Assembly (NCBI GenBank): GCA_050084515.1
Contig: CM114275.1
Location: 310,001 to 374,000, forward strand
Reading direction: 5' to 3'
DNA length: 64,000 nucleotides
Origin: Blasia pusilla
Taxonomy: Eukaryota; Marchantiophyta; Marchantiopsida; Blasiales
Part shown: positions 57,600 to 64,000 of the stretch, one piece after another
How the letters are laid out: each line of letters starts with the position of its first letter
Position numbering within the stretch: the first letter of the stretch is position 1
Notes under the pieces: model-generated
The model's database searches: none
Told to the model about the DNA's origin: nothing
What the model saw: the letters and a program-made list of their open reading frames with translations, nothing else
Made by a program: the position numbers and the translations under genes

Positions 57600-58661
57600 A
57601 TCTACGTTCGGAAGATGACATGGCGCACAATTGTGCACATGATCCTTCCAAACCATACCATCCCGTCCCTCCAACATGAGCACTCCGGTCGGTAATACCT
57701 CGCGCACACGTAGGATCGTGCGCCTTGTAGTGACATCTAGCGTCGTGGGTGCCGCCTGCTGTAAATACACGTAATCTCCAAGATGAAACCTCCTAATCCC
57801 TGGACCATAACCTCCTCCACGAATGGTCGCGTACCTCAATATATCTCTATGTTGAGCAATATCTAAGTTCTCAAATGCCATAGGCATAACTCTACGAAAA
57901 ACCTCCGCCCTCTGAGAACATGCTTGTATCCACACATCTGGATCATCAAGATCTAACACCTCCGCCATGTCACATCGAATCGCCGCAAGTAAATTCTCTC
58001 CCAAAAAGCAAAAATTATGGTGAAAATGATGCCAAGGATGTCCTGCCGACTAAAGCGATAACCCATAGCCAACCATGGCAACTGTAGGTCCCACTCCCTC
58101 AACTGTCCCCGCTGCAAGCCATACTTGCGCAATCCTCTCTTCATCATCTGTACCACTCTCTCTTTGCCAACCCATCCGCCTCAAGATGATCTCTGGACGC
58201 GGTGCAGTGATCTATCAGCGCCTGATCACACAAGGCCTGAAACTCTTCCCTGAACTCGGTACCCTGGTCAGTCAACACCTCCGCCGGTGCACCAAAGTGA
58301 CTAAGCACACGATCTAGAAACGCATAAGTTTTCCCTCGCTCGCCTTGTCTGGTAGTGCCACCATCTCTATCCACTTGGAGAAATGCTCCACCATGACCAA
58401 CACGTAACTATGATGACGCCCCGTCAATGGCAAAGGTCGCACAAAGTCTAAACTCCACCTATAACCTAAACCCATTATCGGCAAAGGATGTAACTGCGGA
58501 GTGGGAGCATTGAAGGATGCTCGCACTCTATCATATACCATACATCTGGCCACAAATTGTTGTACCCCAGTATGCATGCCGCGCCACCAATACTGAACCT
58601 GGAGTAAGCTGTAAGTACGCTTTACTCCAAAATGTCCCAACTCCTCATGGGCATGTCGCAC
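57600..58661 (-). pseudogene. integrase (copy C)
   Basis: The frame 58314-58661 reads AHEELGHFGVKRTYSLL, WWRGMHTGVQQF, then RCMVYDRV: the second Cys of the H2C2 zinc site is replaced by Tyr. The core has SLDFVRPLP and EHFSKWIEMVAL. After a frameshift come FLDRVLSHFGAPAEVLTDQGTEF and DHLEADGLAK, in which the third catalytic acidic residue is shifted or lost. The C-terminal part (57417-58004) includes FENLDIAQHRD and GDYVYLQQAAPTTLDV. It is therefore inactive. Confidence 0.85.
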
Positions 58662-59007
58662 TACACGTGCTCACTGGGAAGGATGAGGTACCACTCATAT
58701 CCTACCATCTCCCCATACCCACAAAATGTGAGTCCCCTCCCACATGAACCTCTTGGCTCTCTGTAGGATCCGATCCCGCTCCCTAGCACTCTCTGTACTC
58801 GCTATGACGCCAATGCGCAAGAACTCCACAACCTCCACGTCGTCATGGATATCACGACCACTTGTTGCCTCCTCACTAACCTCCGGATCCAAAGACTCAT
58901 CATCCAACCCCACCACTGGATTCATCACCTGTGGCTGACCTACCATAGTCAACCAACAAAGATAGGCAGATGCATGCCAACCAGGCACCATCTCCTCATC
59001 ACTCTCT

Positions 59008-59133
59008 CCTCCATCTATATGTATGAGTTGATTTTTGTACATGTGTGGATCGACCCGTGTGTGGGGAAGATCGGTGTTGTGTGGTGTAGATGTAATCAGC
59101 GATGTATGTTGTGTAGCGATATATATGCGTACG
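59008..59133 (+). repeat. inverted block A next to copy C
   Basis: The plus strand reads CCATCTATATGTATGAG through GCGTACGACA, closely matching block A of copies B and C but opposite in orientation to copy C. It joins copy C internal sequence at about 59007. With block A' at 56640 it gives copy C inverted ends about 2.49 kb apart. The frame 58695-59042 runs across the junction and fuses block A to the polyprotein linker. Confidence 0.8.
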
Positions 59134-59139
59134 ACAAGG

Positions 59140-60425
<1,286 letters not shown>

Positions 60426-60430
<5 letters not shown>

Positions 60431-61140
60431 GCAGGATCTGGATAGGATGGGCACCATGAATTGAGGAATTGCCAGATGGTCATGTCAAGGTCATTTATCA
60501 GTTGTCTAAGTGTTTGGAATGTAGGATTTGATGTCAAGTTCATCTTGGGAGATGGTCCAAGCTAGTACTATGACACTTGCAGGAGATCCATACCAATTCT
60601 CCAATATACATTCTACAAAAATGTTGGGTAACACTTATGTACGGTCTCATAACGAGTGTCCATAAGGTGTAGTCATGGTCAAGACATGTTGTGTTATTAG
60701 ATGCAATGAGAGTTGGATCATACACACATCATCCACAATTATGATGGACACTCGTCTATCATGGAGGTATTGAGGTGAGCTTATGATGGGGTTGAGAGAG
60801 CATTGGCCTTGATAATGGATGCTCTATTGGGTCTAGGGGGGCAAACTCATATGATGACATTTGATGATAAACCGCTATTGATGGTAGCCAATAAGGTGGA
60901 GGAGTTGAAGATAGCCATGCTCCATTGATGAGCTTTATAATATCTCATGCCTTCTATCAAGGAGAACCAAGCATCATATGGGATGACAAGACCCGAGCGT
61001 TGGAGGAGCCTATTGCTTACAAGCAAGAGCAAGTGAAAGGTTTTTCACTTGTACTACGATGATACCAGAGGTGTAAGAGGCATCACAGAGATAGGTGTTG
61101 GGACAAGCAATGGACTGGAACTATCTCTCATGGACAGCTA
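60426..61140 (+). pseudogene. methyltransferase C-terminal two thirds (copy D)
   Basis: Motif IV is at about 60474-60490: codons TGG TCA TGT CAA GGT, i.e. W-S-C-Q-G, with the catalytic Cys at 60483-60485 and Gln, not a stop, at 60486-60488. Motif I is missing because the copy is truncated. Downstream DNA aligns with copy B through the HRPR and C-terminal motifs, with many stops. Confidence 0.7.
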
Positions 61141-61559
61141 GCGTAGGTTTGGTTGAGTAGCAATGGATGCAAGTGTCATCCATGCCATTATGTCCATGAT
61201 TTAGTACATTTCTTACAAGGTGTAGAGGTATTGGCTAGGGGTGAGATGAGGAGAGATAGGCACCCATAGAGTTTTTGGGACTTCATTTGAGAAAAGAGTA
61301 TGAAGGTGGCTAGATCTAGTAGCACATGTGGAGCATTTTTTGGGAGCTCAGAGTGGACTGGCTATAGGAGAGGTTGTTGGGGTTGCTTGATAGAAACCAC
61401 ATCTAGAGTCTTCTTCTTCTTTGAGTGGGATCACAAAGGAGACTTGGGAGCTTGTAGTAGGTCTCAAGTTGACAAGAGGAGAGAGATGGAAAATACAATG
61501 GCTCTTGAGAGGGCACGTGAGTTGTTTTGCCTTCAATTTCTAAGATTTGAGTACTTTGA

Positions 61560-62530
61560 AGAGTCTTCATATACATATAGATTTTTCTAGTAATGCATTG
61601 ATCTTTAGTCAACCTTAGAGGTATTTTGACATAGAGAGAGTCTTGATTTAGAGTAAAAGTCATGACTTGTGTAGTTATCGCATGGAGAGTATGCATTTGG
61701 CACATTCATGTTGGCGAAGAAAGATATCTATGGAAATTGGATGGATAGGTGGACGAGTGGAGATTATTTTCCTATCAATATATAGATGAGGTTAAATTGA
61801 TATGTCATGCCTAACATACTCCCAAGGAGATCTTTAATGCGAATGGGGCAATGCCATATAAAGTTCTTCAATAATTTAGATTTATGTGTTGCCTATCATT
61901 AGCTTTCAATCAGGGTGGAGGATATCGACTATCATGGAGAAGACTTCGTTTTGAGGATTGGTTGGTTTAGGACAGATAATATATATAAGTGGAAATTCTT
62001 ATATACCATTTGAGTTGAAGAACATCTGTGCACAGTTCTGAAAAGTTATGGATACATAGGATTCTCAATTTCTTGGAGTTGTGGGATGTTATATAGATGA
62101 CATTATTTTTTAGTTCCATGGTTGAGGAGCATGTGCAACACATGGGGGAGATGTTTCGATGATTGCAATTACAGCTACATGGAGTGAATTTACACCACAA
62201 AAAGTGTAGATTCTTCAAGGAGAAAATCAAGTACTTATGACACACAATATACCTACGTGGGTTAGGTGTTCAATAGATAAAGGCAGAGGCTATTGCATGG
62301 ATCCCATGCCCTATAGATATGAGTCGGGCCTAAGAATTTATAGCATTTTCTCATTGGAAATTTTCTATCAATGGTATATCAAGGGTTTATGCACAATCGT
62401 GAAGGCTTTGACCTTCTTGATGAGACTCAATGAGACGTGGAATTAGGGAGGTGATTATGAGGAAGGATTTTGAGGAGCTCAAGGATAGGTTTATGTCCTT
62501 ACCCATTATATAAAGACCTTTTTGGGATTG
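61560..62530 (+). pseudogene. reverse transcriptase (copy D)
   Basis: Recognisable motifs are MLAKKDIYGNWMDRWT, IFNA, the catalytic CYIDD at 62087-62101, and RGLGVQ-like sequence followed by AEAIAWIPCPIDMSRA. Stops occur every few dozen codons. The order is the same as copies A and B. Confidence 0.75.
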
Positions 62531-62910
62531 CCATAACTCTTAAGTTCATAAGGCTAGTCTAGAATCGCACAAAGGTAGAATGTTCCTCAAGGCCTCTCCT
62601 CTTCTTTTACATACTTAGAAATAAGTACAATGAAGATAAATTAACTCAACTCATCCTTATCCCACGTGGCCTCTTCGCTAGCATTAAAAAATATTTTTGA
62701 AATTTAGTATGTATATCTCATCTTATCACATCTGCCCGTGATCTTATCCTTATCTTACTTTTCACTGGCCCACGGGCCCACTCTTATCTTTATTACATGT
62801 TGCTTGTTTTTATTTATGTTTTTGGTTGGTTATTTTCCATTTATGCACTAGATGGTAAAGACTCTAACTTAACCATGACTAACAAAGGATGTTTACGATC
62901 ACCCATTCAA
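62530..62910. mobile_element. about 380-bp AT-rich insertion in copy D RNase H
   Basis: Copies A and B have no counterpart here. The flanks GGGATTGCC and CGATCACCC resemble each other and the uninterrupted copy B (GGGGTCGCCC), so they may be a decayed target duplication. The interior has no ORF and I recognise no terminal signature. Confidence 0.45.
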
Positions 62911-63380
62911 GTTGTAAACAGATTAGAGGATGTTGGATCTAGCAGTAGTGCTTACTTAGAGAGATGATGAGTAGATGGAGTTTGTTGTTGTGAATATGCA
63001 AGTTTATCAAACAATATTACAAAGGTGAAAAAAAAATCCTACAAAGGAGAGTATTGTGGGTCGTGGCACATTTTAGGTGCTATCGATTTGGAAACGCTTT
63101 CACTCTAATCATTGATCATCAGTTGTTAAGGTGGTTGATGGACTCTGAAAAGCTTACAGGGAAGTTTTCAAGATGGAATCTATTACAACAAGAGTATAAC
63201 TTTTAAATGGCTCATAGGCTAGGTTGGATGAATTAAGATGTAGATAGGTTGAGTTGTAATCCATGTGCATATCAGATATTTTATATAGGAGATCAATGGC
63301 ACGGAGAGGGTGATGAGGAGATAGTGCCTAGTTAGCATGTATTTTTCCTTTCTATGTTGGTAGAACATGTAAGATCAATA
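62911..63380 (+). pseudogene. RNase H and following linker (copy D)
   Basis: After the insertion the sequence resumes as copy B. It includes the segment missing in B: FTLIIDHQLLRWLMDSEKLTGK at about 63.1-63.17 kb, followed by QEYNF and a decayed VVHRPG. This is the evidence for the copy B deletion. Confidence 0.7.
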
Positions 63381-64000
63381 GTAGGCAACAACTATAATGG
63401 TAGGATCAAATGATGAGTCTTTAAATCCAGAGGTCAATGAGGAGACGATGGATAATCGTGATATCCATGAAAATATGGAGGTTGTGGAGTTCCTACATAT
63501 TGGCATCATATCAAGCATAGTAAGTGCTATGGGGCGAGATCAGATCTTACAGAGAGTTGGAAGGTTCAAATGGGAGGGTGCACGTATTTTACAAGTGTGG
63601 AGGGATGATAGAGTACAATAATATGGATGCTCATCGACAATGCCTCATCCCTCCCAATGAGCAGATGATGTGCAACATAGCCATGAGGAGTTGGGACATT
63701 TTGGATTTACTTGTACTTACAACTTACTCTAAGTTCAATATTGGTGGCATGGCACGCTTCCTAAAGTTCAGCGATTTGTAACCAAATATATAGTATGTAA
63801 TCCATTGCGAGCATCATTTAATGCTCCCAATCCATAACTACATCTTTTGCCAATCATGGGGTTAGGTTATCAATGGATTTTAGATTTCACATTACCTTTG
63901 CCATTGATGGGATATCATCATAGGTATGTGTGCGTCACGGTGGAGCATTTCTCCAAGTGGATAGAGTTGGTGGCACAAGCAAGTGAGGAAGCAACTTACG
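63381..64000 (+). pseudogene. linker and integrase start (copy D)
   Basis: The frame 63397-63621 reads VNEETMDNRDIHENMEVVEFLH and RDQILQRVGRFKWEGARIL, homologous to the linker in the other copies. The H2C2 region follows with several changes, then the core begins near 63.86 kb with ILDFTLPLPLMGYHHRYVCVTVEHFSKWIELVA, cut by the window edge. Confidence 0.75.

Larger units (their letters stand above)
56640..59006 (-). mobile_element. gypsy copy C, 3' half (linker, integrase, PHD, A-B-A')
   Basis: Minus-strand element homologous to copy B from just after RNase H to the 3' end. Right to left: linker (GESDEEMVPGWHASAYLC) from 59006, integrase, PHD finger, purine tract CTAGGGGGGCCGGT, block A (57200-57335), block B (56779-57197), block A' (56640-56778). 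The A|B junction is CGACA-GT-TGTCG read on the plus complement. The 5' two thirds (gag to RNase H) and the 5' block B are missing; instead an inverted block A begins at about 59008. By eye it is close to copy B, so it belongs to the same subfamily. Confidence 0.85.

Noticed and set aside
56640-59133. Reading copy C plus inverted block A as a DNA transposon with terminal inverted repeats
   Set aside because: The flanks show no target duplication and the interior is gypsy integrase, not a transposase.

Overview
This window looks like gene-poor, transposon-dominated nuclear DNA of a streptophyte (green alga or land plant); the species cannot be told. Nearly everything identifiable is a decayed mobile element: Ty3/gypsy retrotransposons, Helitrons with plant-type termini (TC at the 5' end, a hairpin plus CTAG at the 3' end, inserted before T), and one LINE fragment. 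No rRNA, tRNA, CRISPR array or prokaryotic operon was seen. Host gene content is uncertain: only moderate-GC islands at about 1-4.25, 43.7-49.3 and 54.5-56.5 kb carry protein-like short ORFs, none of them recognised.

Layout. 1-4.25 kb: moderate-GC island with a possible minus-strand host exon (2277-2816). 4434-4611: miniature Helitron. 4861-23835 (minus): a large, decayed autonomous Helitron encoding a Rep-helicase, split by a complete gypsy element, copy A (9054-18354, minus). 23.8-30.17 kb: AT-rich filler. 30175-39627 (plus): gypsy copy B, nearly full length. 39.6-43.7 kb: AT-rich filler with a strong hairpin. 43.7-49.3 kb: moderate-GC island. 49.3-56.6 kb: AT-rich DNA with a probable non-autonomous Helitron (52855-54014) and another moderate-GC island. 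56640-59133: gypsy copy C (minus, 3' half, rearranged). 59.14-60.43 kb: LINE 3' fragment (minus) carrying a 175-bp CT microsatellite. 60426-64000: gypsy copy D (plus, heavily mutated, 5'-truncated, running off the window).

The most remarkable content is the gypsy family itself. Its domain order is gag - two CCHC knuckles - aspartic protease (DSGAQ) - C5 cytosine methyltransferase - reverse transcriptase (YIDD) - RNase H - integrase - C-terminal PHD finger. The element therefore carries a DNMT3/DRM-like methyltransferase between protease and RT, and a histone-reader PHD finger where many plant gypsy elements carry a chromodomain. The methyltransferase is visible in copies A, B and D and the PHD finger in A, B and C. 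Retrotransposon-borne cytosine methyltransferases have been reported from charophyte algae and dinoflagellates; the combination with a PHD finger and with the unusual permuted terminal repeats (5' block B only; 3' block A, or A-B-A') deserves attention. All four copies are broken by stops, frameshifts or deletions, so none can act as it stands. Copies A and B share an amber codon immediately after the methyltransferase catalytic Cys, while copy D has a Gln codon there.
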